Source: MWEI01 sp964600235
GTDB taxonomy: Bacteria; Desulfobacterota; Desulfomonilia; UBA1062
Assembly (NCBI GenBank): GCA_964600235.1
Contig: CAZRIV010000008.1
Location: 1 to 64,000, forward strand
Direction: 5' to 3'
DNA length: 64,000 bases
The translations under genes were made by a program, and so were the position numbers. The stretch's first letter is position 1, and each line of letters begins with the position of its first letter. This document shows positions 18,993-27,252 of the stretch, one piece after another. Under the pieces are notes generated by a model. That model had not been told where the DNA came from, searched no databases, and saw nothing but the letters and a program-made list of their open reading frames with translations.

Positions 18993-19451
18993 GTGAAACA
19001 ACACCAGAGCGCCACACAGTGTTCCCGGCGTCTTGAGCAGATGCTCTCCAAGCTGAAAGAGCGGAGCTACCGCCTCACGCCCCAACGCATGGCCGTGCTC
19101 GAGATCCTCGCATCCAGCGAAGGACACCCCACCGTTGCCCAGGTCTATGAAACGGTCAGGGCCAAGTTCCCCACCACGAGCCTTGCTACGGTCTACAAGA
19201 CAATCATCCTCCTGAAGGAGCTGGGCGAGGTCCTGGAGCTGGGCTTCCCGGACGGCAGCAACCGCTACGACGGCGCCAGGCCGGAGCCCCACCCCCACAT
19301 CATCTGCACGAGGTGCAGAAAGATCATGGACCCTGAGCTTTCCAGCATTGACCACCTCAGCGAGGAGATGAAGAAAAAGACCGGCTATGCCATCGAGTAC
19401 CACCGCATGGACTTCTTCGGCCTCTGCCCAGCCTGCCAGAAAGGGAACTGA
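18993..19451 (+). CDS. Fur-family regulator, PerR-like
   Basis: This 152-residue protein has an N-terminal winged helix (RLTPQRMAVLEILASSEGHPTV) and a C-terminal dimerisation domain. The metal and zinc sites are PHPHIICTRC and LCPACQK, each giving a CXXC zinc pair. It lies between the Sec-peroxiredoxin and catalase genes, so a peroxide-sensing PerR role is more likely than iron-sensing Fur. The start is GTG at 18993, preceded by GAGGTGAG. A promoter with an overlapping PerR-like box lies upstream, which suggests autoregulation. The specific metal is not decided by the sequence. Confidence 0.88.
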   Translation: MKQHQSATQCSRRLEQMLSKLKERSYRLTPQRMAVLEILASSEGHPTVAQVYETVRAKFPTTSLATVYKTIILLKELGEVLELGFPDGSNRYDGARPEPHPHIICTRCRKIMDPELSSIDHLSEEMKKKTGYAIEYHRMDFFGLCPACQKGN

Positions 19452-19468
19452 TTTTTTTTCACTTTACT

Positions 19469-19483
19469 TAAGAATCATTATCC
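19469..19483 (-). promoter_or_regulatory. Candidate PerR box upstream of catalase
   Basis: Read on the - strand this is GGATAAT-G-ATTCTTA. It shares the core ATAAT-N-ATTCTT with the box at 18945-18959 in front of the PerR-like gene. It lies about 85 nt before the catalase start. Confidence 0.5.
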
Positions 19484-19567
19484 GTTAATAGTGATATTCT
19501 TCTAAGCTTGATTATCATCCTGAGCCTATTACTATAGCAAAGGTCCATACAGAGAAAGGAGGACGAA

Positions 19568-21052
19568 ATGGCGAAAAAGGAAAACCCGAACAAGGATAAA
19601 AAGAAACTGACTACCAGAAGCGGCGCACCCGTGGTGGACAACCAGAACGTTCTGACCGCCGGGCCGAGGGGGCCTCAGCTCTTGCAGGATGTCTGGTTCC
19701 TCGAGAAACTGGCCCACTTCGACCGGGAGGTGATCCCTGAACGGCGCATGCACGCCAAGGGGTCCGGGGCCTATGGCACCTTCACCGTCACCCATGACAT
19801 CACCAGGTACACAAAGGCCAAGATCTTTTCCAGGATCGGCAAGAAGACCGACTGCTTCATCCGCTTCTCCACCGTGGCGGGTGAACGCGGGGCAGCGGAC
19901 GCTGAGCGGGACATCCGCGGTTTCGCCATGAAGTTCTACACCGAAGAGGGCAACTGGGACCTGGTGGGCAACAACACGCCGGTCTTCTTCCTGCGCGACC
20001 CGCTCAAATTCCCTGATCTGAACCACGCGGTGAAGCGCGACCCACGCACCAACCTGCGGAGCGCTCTGAACAACTGGGACTTCTGGACTTCCCTGCCCGA
20101 GGCGCTCCACCAGGTGACCATCGTCATGAGCGACCGGGGGATACCAGCAACCTACCGCCACATGCACGGCTTCGGGAGCCACACCTTCAGCTTCATCAAC
20201 GCGAAGAACCAGCGTTACTGGGTGAAGTTTCACCTGCACACGCAGCAGGGCATCAGGAACCTCACCGATGAAGAGGCCGAGGCCGCCATCGGCAAGTGCA
20301 GGGAAAGCCACCAGCGCGACCTGTACAATGCAATCGAGAAAGGCGATTTTCCCCGCTGGACCTTCTCTGTCCAGATCATGACGGAGAAGGAGGCCCAGGC
20401 ATGCCCCTACAACCCCTTTGACCTGACCAAGGTCTGGTACCACAAGGATTATCCGCTCATCGAGGTGGGTGTTCTGGAACTGAACCGCAACCCGGAGAAC
20501 TATTTTGCCGAGGTGGAGCAGTCCGCCTTCAACCCGGCCCACGTGGTCCCGGGCATCGGCTTCTCGCCGGACAAGATGCTCCAGGGCAGGCTCTTCTCCT
20601 ATGGCGACGCCCAGCGCTACCGCCTGGGCGTAAACCACGACCAGATCCCGGTCAATGCGCCACGCTGCCCCTACCACAGCTATCACCGGGACGGCGCCAT
20701 GAGGGTGGACGGCAACTACGGCAGCACGCTGGGCTACGAGCCCAACAGCTTCGGCGAGTGGCAGGAACAGCCCGAGTTCAGCGAACCGCCGCTGAAGCTC
20801 TCGGGAGATGCCTACCACTGGGATTTCCGTGAGGACGATGACGACTACTACACCCAGCCGGGCAAGCTCTTCCGCCTCATGACCCCCAAGCAGAAGAAGG
20901 CGCTCTTCGAGAACACGGCCCGGGCCATGGGCGACGCCCCCAGGGAGATCAAGTTCCGCCACATCAGAAACTGCTTGAAGGCTGACCCGGCATACGGCAA
21001 GGGCGTGGCCGACGCTCTGGCCATTGACCTGAAGAAGGTGCCCAAGGACTAG
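19568..21052 (+). CDS. katA: Monofunctional heme catalase
   Basis: The 494-residue protein is a small-subunit (clade 3) catalase that converts H2O2 to water and oxygen in the cytoplasm. Visible signatures include the active-site His region FDREVIPERRMHAKGSGAYG, distal Asn in DLVGNNTPVFFLRDP, and the proximal heme-ligand Tyr region RLFSYGDAQRYRLG. A strong AAAGGAGG precedes the ATG. It lies downstream of the PerR-like gene, with its own candidate PerR box. A catalase in an otherwise anaerobic gene set indicates that the organism meets oxygen at times. Confidence 0.96.
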   Translation: MAKKENPNKDKKKLTTRSGAPVVDNQNVLTAGPRGPQLLQDVWFLEKLAHFDREVIPERRMHAKGSGAYGTFTVTHDITRYTKAKIFSRIGKKTDCFIRFSTVAGERGAADAERDIRGFAMKFYTEEGNWDLVGNNTPVFFLRDPLKFPDLNHAVKRDPRTNLRSALNNWDFWTSLPEALHQVTIVMSDRGIPATYRHMHGFGSHTFSFINAKNQRYWVKFHLHTQQGIRNLTDEEAEAAIGKCRESHQRDLYNAIEKGDFPRWTFSVQIMTEKEAQACPYNPFDLTKVWYHKDYPLIEVGVLELNRNPENYFAEVEQSAFNPAHVVPGIGFSPDKMLQGRLFSYGDAQRYRLGVNHDQIPVNAPRCPYHSYHRDGAMRVDGNYGSTLGYEPNSFGEWQEQPEFSEPPLKLSGDAYHWDFREDDDDYYTQPGKLFRLMTPKQKKALFENTARAMGDAPREIKFRHIRNCLKADPAYGKGVADALAIDLKKVPKD

Positions 21053-21078
21053 AAAGACAAAGGGAATACGATGAACAC

Positions 21079-21116
21079 GCGGCAGCAGGCTCATGCCAGC
21101 TGCCGCCTGTTTTTTA
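21079..21116 (+). terminator. Terminator between convergent catalase and radical SAM genes
   Basis: GCGGCAGC (21079-21086) pairs with GCTGCCGC (21099-21106), followed by CTGTTTTTTAT. The T-tract contains the stop codon of the convergent radical SAM gene. Confidence 0.88.
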
Positions 21117-22115
21117 TACGCAGCCTCCGTAGAAGCGCGACGGCCCGTCCAGTACGTCCCACCCGCACTCTGCAAAGAGGTTCCGACAGCTGGCCACGGT
21201 CTCTCCCCTGCCCTCCTCGGTCTTTTCCCGTACATCCCGGGGGTTGGCACCCACTTCTGCCCAGAACAGGTTGGCACCGGCAACCCCTCCCAGCGTGCAG
21301 GGCTCGTGGGTGCAGTTGCCGGGCACGGTCCTGGGCATACACAGCCTCGTGATGGCCACGATCTGGGCCATACGGAGCTCGGTGATGGTGCCGAGCCTTG
21401 CCATCTCGGTGCCCGGGATGGGGATGCGCCTGGCCGCCCCGCTGTAGGCAGGGTTTACGGACGCTGTGTACAGAATCAGGTCTGCGAGCTCTTCATTGGT
21501 ATGCTCGGGGCCCACCGGCTCCACGCAGGTGCCCACCACCAGGCCCGCCTCCTGGAAGTTGCGGATGCTCTCCCTGCGCTTTTCCGGGGACAGCTTCGAG
21601 TCGATGCCCTCCCGCAGGCGTAAGGCGTGGTACACCCCGGTGATGCCGGCATCCTTCATCCGCCTTGCAGCCTCGTACGTCTGGTCTCCCACGTTGGCGA
21701 TAAGGATGGTCTCTTCCCTGAGGTTTTTCCCGATCTCCCGGGACATGTCCAGGAACAGCTCGAAGGGATACTTGGCAGTGGTCATGACGAACACGGCGTT
21801 GGCGCCGTCGTACTCGAACTGCCGCGCATAGGCCACGGCCTGCTCCGCTGTAAGCCGGGTCTCTTCCTGAAAGACATTGTTCACGCGGGCAAAGGAGCAG
21901 AACCTGCAGTCACCCGGACAGGGCGCCAGGTTGAGCGCCAGCTGGGCGTGCACCTCGGCCTGGTTGCCGGTGAGCTCCTGGGAGATGCGCCTTGCCTCGG
22001 CCATGACGAGGTACGATTCCGGGGAGTCAGGCCGCAGGCCCAGGAGGTCGATGAGATCCTGCCTGGATGGCGGCACGTGGTCTTTGCTTTTTTCGATCAG
22101 GTCGTGAATGTTCAT
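21114..22115 (-). CDS. Biotin-synthase-like radical SAM protein
   Basis: The 333-residue protein has the radical SAM cluster motif CPGDCRFCSFA (CxxxCxxC, near residue 50) and a TIM-barrel body of the BioB/HydE type. It also carries later Cys-rich segments (NCTHEPCTLGG). It resembles BioB-family paralogues of anaerobes rather than canonical biotin synthase, and no other biotin genes are nearby. The ATG at 22115 is chosen because GAGGA lies just upstream; an ATG 12 nt earlier lacks a ribosome site. Substrate unknown. It converges on catalase. Confidence 0.8.
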   Translation of the reverse strand: MNIHDLIEKSKDHVPPSRQDLIDLLGLRPDSPESYLVMAEARRISQELTGNQAEVHAQLALNLAPCPGDCRFCSFARVNNVFQEETRLTAEQAVAYARQFEYDGANAVFVMTTAKYPFELFLDMSREIGKNLREETILIANVGDQTYEAARRMKDAGITGVYHALRLREGIDSKLSPEKRRESIRNFQEAGLVVGTCVEPVGPEHTNEELADLILYTASVNPAYSGAARRIPIPGTEMARLGTITELRMAQIVAITRLCMPRTVPGNCTHEPCTLGGVAGANLFWAEVGANPRDVREKTEEGRGETVASCRNLFAECGWDVLDGPSRFYGGCV

Positions 22116-22264
22116 GGATATCCTCATACCAATCAGCAGATGACTCCATACATATCAAGTTTCAGATCCCGTGCAAGGTCTTTTCTCATAGACGGTAATC
22201 ACAGGGGGTCAGTGCCCTGGTATTTTTTCCGGTACATCCGGTACGCAGCAGGGATGAACAAGAC

Positions 22265-22522
22265 CACCACGATGAGCGCCGCATCCACCGTGCTCAGCCC
22301 CCGAATGGCGTTCTACATGAAGTCCGCATGGCCAGGAACGTCCCCCAGGCTGACCTGCACGCCCAGGGTTAGCAAAAGCGGGGCGATCCCGAATTCCATG
22401 GAAAGACCGCAGCGCTTCTCCTCCTTCATCCTGTCCGCGTCGATACCGGTCAGGGACCTCACGAGGCTCGTCTTGCAGTGATCAACATGGCCGGAAACGC
22501 CTATGGTAACGATCCGTGACAT
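22265..22522 (-). pseudogene. selB: Broken selB fragment (Sec-specific elongation factor N-terminus)
   Basis: The first 69 codons read as a SelB GTPase start: IVTIGVSGHVDHCKTSLVRS, then LTGIDADRMKEEK and DVPGHADF. The P-loop GHVDHGKT has become GHVDHCKT and EEKKRG has become EEKRCG. An amber codon (22315-22313) interrupts the frame right after PGHADFM. Beyond it the same frame still reads as SelB (NAIRGLSTVDAALIVV) for 16 codons. It then turns into an unrelated hydrophobic tail ending at 22199. The remaining roughly 500 residues of SelB are gone. It starts 76 nt after the tRNA-Sec-like gene on the same strand, as in sel clusters. Confidence 0.82.
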
Positions 22523-22598
22523 GCTTTATGAATCAATCAGTCCTTCTGCGCTCCACCCATATGAGGTTCTTCGTGGGACCTGTCCATTCTCTGCACAA

Positions 22599-22690
22599 TG
22601 GAAGGGGCAAGGGGAATCGAACCTCCTCCCCGTGTGTTAGCCAGGGCTGACAGATTTGAAGTCCGCGGGGTGCCCAGCATAGTTGCCCCT
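22599..22690 (-). tRNA. selC: tRNA-Sec-like gene (anticodon UCA), possibly degenerate
   Basis: On the - strand an 8-bp acceptor AGGGGCAA/TTGCCCCT (22690-22683 with 22610-22603) is followed by T and CCA. The anticodon loop is CTTCAAA (UCA at 22659-22657), as in all tRNA-Sec. A long variable arm pairs CCCTG with CGGGG, and the T-loop is TTCGATT. Length (92 nt) fits tRNA-Sec. Against full function: the D-arm forms only 3 bp, the T-stem has an A-C mismatch, the anticodon stem has two G-U pairs, and the discriminator is T. It is either an unusual selC or a decaying copy. Confidence 0.6.
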
Positions 22691-22787
22691 GTTCTGTTCG
22701 CGGATAGAACGCTCTTACGGATTTTCTTCCAAACACTGATCTTGCTCCAGACAGCTGAAACGGTTGTCCTCTCGAGCCTGATCATTA

Positions 22788-24065
22788 TTATTTGAGCATC
22801 TCAACGAAGGCCTCGACCCGGGTCCTGAGCTGGCCCACGTCCTCCATGCTGTAGTCTGTCTCGATCCGCAGGGTGGGTATGCTGTTCTTCTTGAGCTCCT
22901 CGGCCACCGGGATGGACTCCATCAGATAGGGCTGGCAGAACTGGAGTCCGTAGTGGATGACCCCATCGGCCTTGTATGTCTTAACCATCTCTTCCACATG
23001 CTTCAACCGGTCAGGGTTCGGGGTGAAGATGGCGCAGTCCACCTGGAAGTAGCGCTCCACGATGGCGTCCATCAATCCATCTACCGTACCGGCCGAGCCG
23101 TCCACCAGGTTGCGGGTCCCCCGTTCGCCCACACAGGACTCCTCGCCCACGATGACCGCGCCCGAGGTCTCCACGATCCAGGGCAGCTTCCAGTTCGGCA
23201 CGGCCATGGGGCAGCCGGAGATGAGGATACGAGGTGTACCTGCGGGGAACACACCCTGCTTCTGCGCGATGCGCATCTCCAGCTCATCGCAGATCTTGTT
23301 CACGGAGTCCGTGAACCTCCTGGGATTGTCGTAGAAATAGACCTGGTTGGCCAACAGGGCGTCAACACCCGATATGGGCGCCGGGTCCGCCTGGCGAAGC
23401 CTGGACAGCCGATGAATGGCCCTGCGCTTGTTGTTCACGGTTTCGATGGCCTCCTTGAGGCCCAGGGCGTCAATGGTCACACCGGTGAGCTTCTCAAGGG
23501 CCTCTTTAAACTTCAGGTACTCGGCCTTGAGCAATAACCGCCCCTGGGCTGATTTCATCTGGGGAAGGTCCATCACATAGAGATTTGACACCAGGGGGCC
23601 AAGGGACTCGTAGGCCTTCTTCTTGCCGTCGCAGGTGTTCTCACCCACGATCATGTCCGAGGCCTCCAGATAGGGGCAGACCTTGCCCAGCTTGAACCCG
23701 AAGCTGGACTTGATGAGCGCGCAGGTGTTTCGTGGCAGGAGCTTCTCCACCTCTTCCAATGCGAAGTCTGCGCCCGAGCACAGCCCCACCAGGGTAGCGT
23801 TCGCCGCCAGGACGATCTCCTCGGGCACGTACACACAATAGGAGCCGATGATCTTGCGACCTGCCTTCTTCTCGTCCAGGAGTTCCCTGATCCGCAGACC
23901 ATGCACCTCACTCATGACGAAATCAAAGTACTGCATACCTTCGGGTCGGTTTTTCTGCGACAGGTGAATGTCCTTATAAAAATTCCCCAAAACCCCAAGA
24001 AGCGCGTCGTGGGCAGTCAGGTCAAGCCCCAGATCCTTCCACATGCTGCGATAGTCTTCACCCAT
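22788..24065 (-). CDS. 2-hydroxyacyl-CoA dehydratase family / double-cubane cluster protein
   Basis: The 425-residue protein belongs to the HgdB/BcrC/YjiM superfamily that binds [4Fe-4S] or double-cubane clusters and performs ATP-driven low-potential reductions. Cluster Cys candidates lie in GSYCVYVPEEIV, GLCSGADF, KVCPYLEASDMIVGENTCDG, and later ISGCPMAVPNW and QFCQPYLMES. It is longer than single dehydratase subunits and stands alone, with no second subunit and no ASKHA-type activator ATPase beside it. That pattern points to the double-cubane branch rather than a substrate-specific dehydratase. GAGAGGGA precedes the ATG. The substrate is unknown. Confidence 0.85.
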   Translation of the reverse strand: MGEDYRSMWKDLGLDLTAHDALLGVLGNFYKDIHLSQKNRPEGMQYFDFVMSEVHGLRIRELLDEKKAGRKIIGSYCVYVPEEIVLAANATLVGLCSGADFALEEVEKLLPRNTCALIKSSFGFKLGKVCPYLEASDMIVGENTCDGKKKAYESLGPLVSNLYVMDLPQMKSAQGRLLLKAEYLKFKEALEKLTGVTIDALGLKEAIETVNNKRRAIHRLSRLRQADPAPISGVDALLANQVYFYDNPRRFTDSVNKICDELEMRIAQKQGVFPAGTPRILISGCPMAVPNWKLPWIVETSGAVIVGEESCVGERGTRNLVDGSAGTVDGLMDAIVERYFQVDCAIFTPNPDRLKHVEEMVKTYKADGVIHYGLQFCQPYLMESIPVAEELKKNSIPTLRIETDYSMEDVGQLRTRVEAFVEMLK

Positions 24066-24395
24066 GATGTTCCCTCTCTCTTCAGGTCAGATTGAATTGT
24101 TATTCAGTTGCATACGGCATCATATGGGCATGCTTAAATGAATAAATCAAATTCTAATATTGAATGGTTCCTGCATGATTATTCAATGATAGCATTATGA
24201 TACACGACGACAAAAAACCACTTTGAAAAGACTATTTATCGGAACACCGATGTTGATGCTCATGTTTCAGTTTCATGCACAAACATATACCACGAATGTC
24301 GTAACAATATCTTTACTGTCTTGATTTATAAGACCCCTGAATTATCTTTCTGAAAAAGGGATATCTTATCCCGATTAAAGGGAAAGGAGTAAGTC
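24066..24395. promoter_or_regulatory. AT-rich divergent promoter region
   Basis: This 330-bp gap lies between the divergent double-cubane gene and the molbindin gene. It holds ATTGAAT (24161-24167) paired with ATTCAAT (24183-24189), a possible operator. A similar TTGAAT-TGTT-ATTCAG occurs near 24093-24108. No gene is seen. Confidence 0.3.
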
Positions 24396-24605
24396 ATGAA
24401 ATATGGGGCACGCAACACCATCAAGGCAAAAGTTAAATCCGTGAAAAAGGGCGATGTCATGTCCCTGGTGAAGTTCGAGGCCATCAGCGCTGCTGAGATG
24501 GCGTCAGTCCTCACCACCGAATCGGTGGAGGGCATGGAACTGAAAGCGGGGGATGCCGTGCAGCTCATCATAAAGGCCATCCACGTTCTGCCGGTCAAAG
24601 AATAA
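24396..24605 (+). CDS. Molbindin-like TOBE domain protein
   Basis: The 69-residue protein is one Mop/TOBE domain: RNTIKAKVKSVKKGDVMSLVKFE and KAGDAVQLIIKAIHVLPVKE. Molbindins form oligomers that bind molybdate or tungstate oxyanions in the cytoplasm for storage or homeostasis. AAAGGAG precedes the ATG. Together with the ModA-like gene (30898) and the WtpABC-like transporter (32684-35506), it adds to a Mo/W theme in this part of the genome. Confidence 0.85.
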   Translation: MKYGARNTIKAKVKSVKKGDVMSLVKFEAISAAEMASVLTTESVEGMELKAGDAVQLIIKAIHVLPVKE

Positions 24606-24777
24606 CTAACCTGACAGCGTTTGGAAGGTGCATCCCGCACAGGGTTTGAGCCTGGTTTCGTCTATGAGCGTCCTTGGGAAGTACGCCGGTTTTCGTTGTA
24701 TCGATTTTGAAGATCCTCTCTGCCGAGCGCACACCCATGCTGTGTTCGCCTGCCAGGCCTCTTTTCGTACGCACTGT

Positions 24778-25248
24778 TCATGAACGGAGCGTAGCAATCA
24801 GACGTTTCGGATTTCGAAGCAGATCCAGGGCATCGAGAATGTCGGAGGCTACTATGTCGGCACTTGCCAGTGTAACCGCAGATGCCCCTTCCTTTTGAAT
24901 CAGCGCAATACCGATAGCAGCTTCACTCAGCATTTTCCTGTCATTGAGCCCATTGCCGATGGCGACAACGGTTTCTACCCCGAGCTGAGATATGAAATCA
25001 AACTTTGCTTGAGCCTGGGACTCAACCGGGATAACGGTAAGTTGCACAGGTAATCCGTGAAGCTGGTTTGCCGCCAGGCCGAACGTGTCAGCCGTGATTA
25101 CATGTATCCGGATGACGGTCGAAAGCGCAGCAAGTGCGTCACACACACCGGGAAGCAGTTTTCCGTCCACTGCAAGGGTACCGTTGAAGTCGCATACAAC
25201 GTGTTCTATATGAACATTGCCAAAGCCTGGTATATTGACGTCTATCAT
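24778..25248 (-). CDS. HAD-family hydrolase
   Basis: The 156-residue protein has HAD motif I CDFNGTLAVDG, where the usual second Asp (DxD) is Asn, motif II VITADT, and the acidic motif GNGLNDRKML. The Asn in place of the acid/base Asp resembles P-type ATPase-related or inactive HADs. The ATG at 25248 gives the family-like start MIDVNIPGFGN; one at 25266 inside the upstream gene is also possible. It is the second gene after the NifS-like desulfurase and probably co-transcribed. Substrate unknown. Confidence 0.8.
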   Translation of the reverse strand: MIDVNIPGFGNVHIEHVVCDFNGTLAVDGKLLPGVCDALAALSTVIRIHVITADTFGLAANQLHGLPVQLTVIPVESQAQAKFDFISQLGVETVVAIGNGLNDRKMLSEAAIGIALIQKEGASAVTLASADIVASDILDALDLLRNPKRLIATLRS

Positions 25249-25255
25249 ACTGGTC

Positions 25256-26401
25256 TCATGAAGCACTACGCAGTCTGATCGCTGCCGAGGCCACTACATC
25301 GACGGCCCGATCGATCTGGGCAACGGTGGTCATCCGGCCAATGGAAAATCGCAAGGTCCCCTTAGCCCATTCGATCGGCACCTGCATGGCCTCAAGCACA
25401 TGGGAGACGGTAACAGTGCCGGCATGGCAGGCGGCTCCGGCCGAGGCGGCGACTTCAAGCCCGATCTCCTCCAGCAGGCGATTGGACTCGATCCCACTGA
25501 ATGACAGGTTGAGGGTGTTGGGCAGCCGGTGTTCGGGGTGGCCGTTGAGCCGCACATCTGCCACCCGTGAGGAAATACCCTTATGCAGCCTTTCGCGCAG
25601 GTCCCTCATGCGGACCATGCTGCCGGACAGTTCTCTTGCCGCTATCTCGCAGGCCTTGCCCAGGCCCACAATCCCAGCCACGTTCTCCGTACCTGCCCTC
25701 CATCCCTTCTCCTGCCCGGCGCCGTGGCAGAACTTCTCAGGCGCAAGGCCTTTCCGTACATAAAGTGCCCCCACGCCCTTGGGCGCATACAGCTTGTGGC
25801 CGGCAACGGAGAGAAGATCAACACCGAGGGTCGACACATCGGCCGGGATCTTACCAATCGACTGGGCGGCGTCGGTGTGCATGGCAATGCCGCGCGCCCT
25901 GGCCAGTTCGGCAACAGCCGCTATGGGTTGCACCGTACCCACCTCATTGTTTGCATGCATGACCGTAATCAGGATGGTGTCGGGGCGCAGGGCCTGTTGC
26001 ACCTGCGCGGGTTCGAGCATGCCCTGGGCGTCCACGGCCACCTTTGTGGTTTCAAATCCTTCACCTTCAAGGTGCCTGCATACTTCCAATACTGCCGGGT
26101 GCTCAATGGCGCTCGTGACGATGTGTCTGCCTTTGAGCTTGAGCGCCCGGGCCATACCCTTTATCGCATGGTTGTTGGATTCGGTTCCTCCGGAAGTAAA
26201 GAAGACCTCTTCGGGCAGACAGCCGAGCAGACCGGCCACCTGCCGCCGCGCTGACTCCACGGCCTGCTTCGGCATGATGCCATACCAGTGGGAACTGGAC
26301 GGGTTGCCGAACTCCTCCTCCAGAAAGAGCCGCATGGCGGCAAGCACTCCGGGGTCGAGGGGTGTTGTACCGTTGTAATCAAGGTAGATAGGCCTGGTCA
26401 C
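25256..26401 (-). CDS. NifS/IscS-family cysteine desulfurase
   Basis: This 381-residue PLP enzyme takes sulfur from cysteine for Fe-S clusters, thiolation or, in some branches, selenium metabolism. Key features are YLDYNGTTPLDP, HDTDAAQS-type PLP pocket (MHTDAAQSIGK), the PLP Lys in SVAGHKLYAPKG, and the mobile-loop Cys in ASAGAACHAG. The start is GTG at 26401 with GGAGG about 4 nt away. No IscU or IscA follows; the next gene is a HAD protein, so its sulfur acceptor is not obvious. Confidence 0.9.
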   Translation of the reverse strand: MTRPIYLDYNGTTPLDPGVLAAMRLFLEEEFGNPSSSHWYGIMPKQAVESARRQVAGLLGCLPEEVFFTSGGTESNNHAIKGMARALKLKGRHIVTSAIEHPAVLEVCRHLEGEGFETTKVAVDAQGMLEPAQVQQALRPDTILITVMHANNEVGTVQPIAAVAELARARGIAMHTDAAQSIGKIPADVSTLGVDLLSVAGHKLYAPKGVGALYVRKGLAPEKFCHGAGQEKGWRAGTENVAGIVGLGKACEIAARELSGSMVRMRDLRERLHKGISSRVADVRLNGHPEHRLPNTLNLSFSGIESNRLLEEIGLEVAASAGAACHAGTVTVSHVLEAMQVPIEWAKGTLRFSIGRMTTVAQIDRAVDVVASAAIRLRSAS

Positions 26402-26494
26402 ATAACCTCCGGGTAATCGAAATAATCATACTTGAGCCTGTCCAAACCGACTTTCTCCACTCTTGTCATTTCTCATTCGAAATCAATAGCCAAG

Positions 26495-27250
26495 TCAGAA
26501 GAACTCCTCTATGAGCTCTTCCAGAAGGCCCGGGTTATGAAAATCCCTGTGTTCAAGGCTTCTCACAATCCTCCCTTCAGAGAGAATGATCACCCTGTCC
26601 GCAATCAACTTCACCTGTCTGATGCTGTGGGACACGGCAAGGATTGTATAATGTTCTTTTAGTTTTACAAGGAGTTCCTCGATCTTTCTCGCCGACCTGA
26701 CATCGAGAGATGCTGTGGGCTCATCCAACAGCAGGACCTCCGGTGAAAGAGCAAGCGCCCTTGCGAGGCATAGTCGCTGCTGTTGTCCGCCGGAAAGCGT
26801 CAGCGCATTATCATTCAACCGGTCACATACCTCGTCCCAGAGTTCTACCTCCCTGAGTACGTGCTCCATCCGTTGATGCCTTTCCTTCCGACCCATGGAA
26901 TGTATAACCCGCAAGGGGGCAAGCAGATTTTTCTGTATGGAAAAAGGAAATACATTGGGTGACTGGAATACCATGCCAACCCTTCGCCTCAGCTCGTTCG
27001 GCGTCAGGCCATCATAGACTTCCACGGCTGCGTCTGAGAAGAAAATCTTCATGGATCCGGCTGCCGAGCACCCGGTAAACTCTTCATTGAGCCGGTTGAC
27101 GGCCCTGAGCAAAGTGGTCTTGCCGGATCCGGAGGGGCCGATGATCATGGTGATGGAGTGTTTGGGGACATCCATGCTGATGTTCTCAAGGATCGTCCTA
27201 CCTGAAAAGCCCACGCTCAGGTTCGTCATGGTTATGGCGGTTTCCTGCAT
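26495..27250 (-). CDS. pstB: Phosphate ABC transporter ATPase
   Basis: This 251-residue ABC ATPase of the PstB type has Walker A GPSGSGKTTLL, the PstB-like RAVNRLNE, signature LSGGQQQRLCLARAL, and Walker B VLLLDEPTASLD. The ATG at 27250 follows GGGGAGTG and overlaps the pstA end by 4 nt-scale spacing, so the open frame upstream to 27349 is ignored. Last gene of the pst operon; no phoU follows, which is unusual because phoU often closes pst operons. Confidence 0.92.
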   Translation of the reverse strand: MQETAITMTNLSVGFSGRTILENISMDVPKHSITMIIGPSGSGKTTLLRAVNRLNEEFTGCSAAGSMKIFFSDAAVEVYDGLTPNELRRRVGMVFQSPNVFPFSIQKNLLAPLRVIHSMGRKERHQRMEHVLREVELWDEVCDRLNDNALTLSGGQQQRLCLARALALSPEVLLLDEPTASLDVRSARKIEELLVKLKEHYTILAVSHSIRQVKLIADRVIILSEGRIVRSLEHRDFHNPGLLEELIEEFF

Positions 27251-27252
27251 CT

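Noticed and set aside
22537..22785. Coding frame across the tRNA-Sec-like region
   Set aside because: It reads through a sequence with tRNA cloverleaf features and has no recognisable protein motif.
24606..24777. Short - strand frame between molbindin and the HAD gene (ends CAGCTFQTLSG)
   Set aside because: No ribosome site and no recognisable family. It may be spurious, so not listed as a gene.
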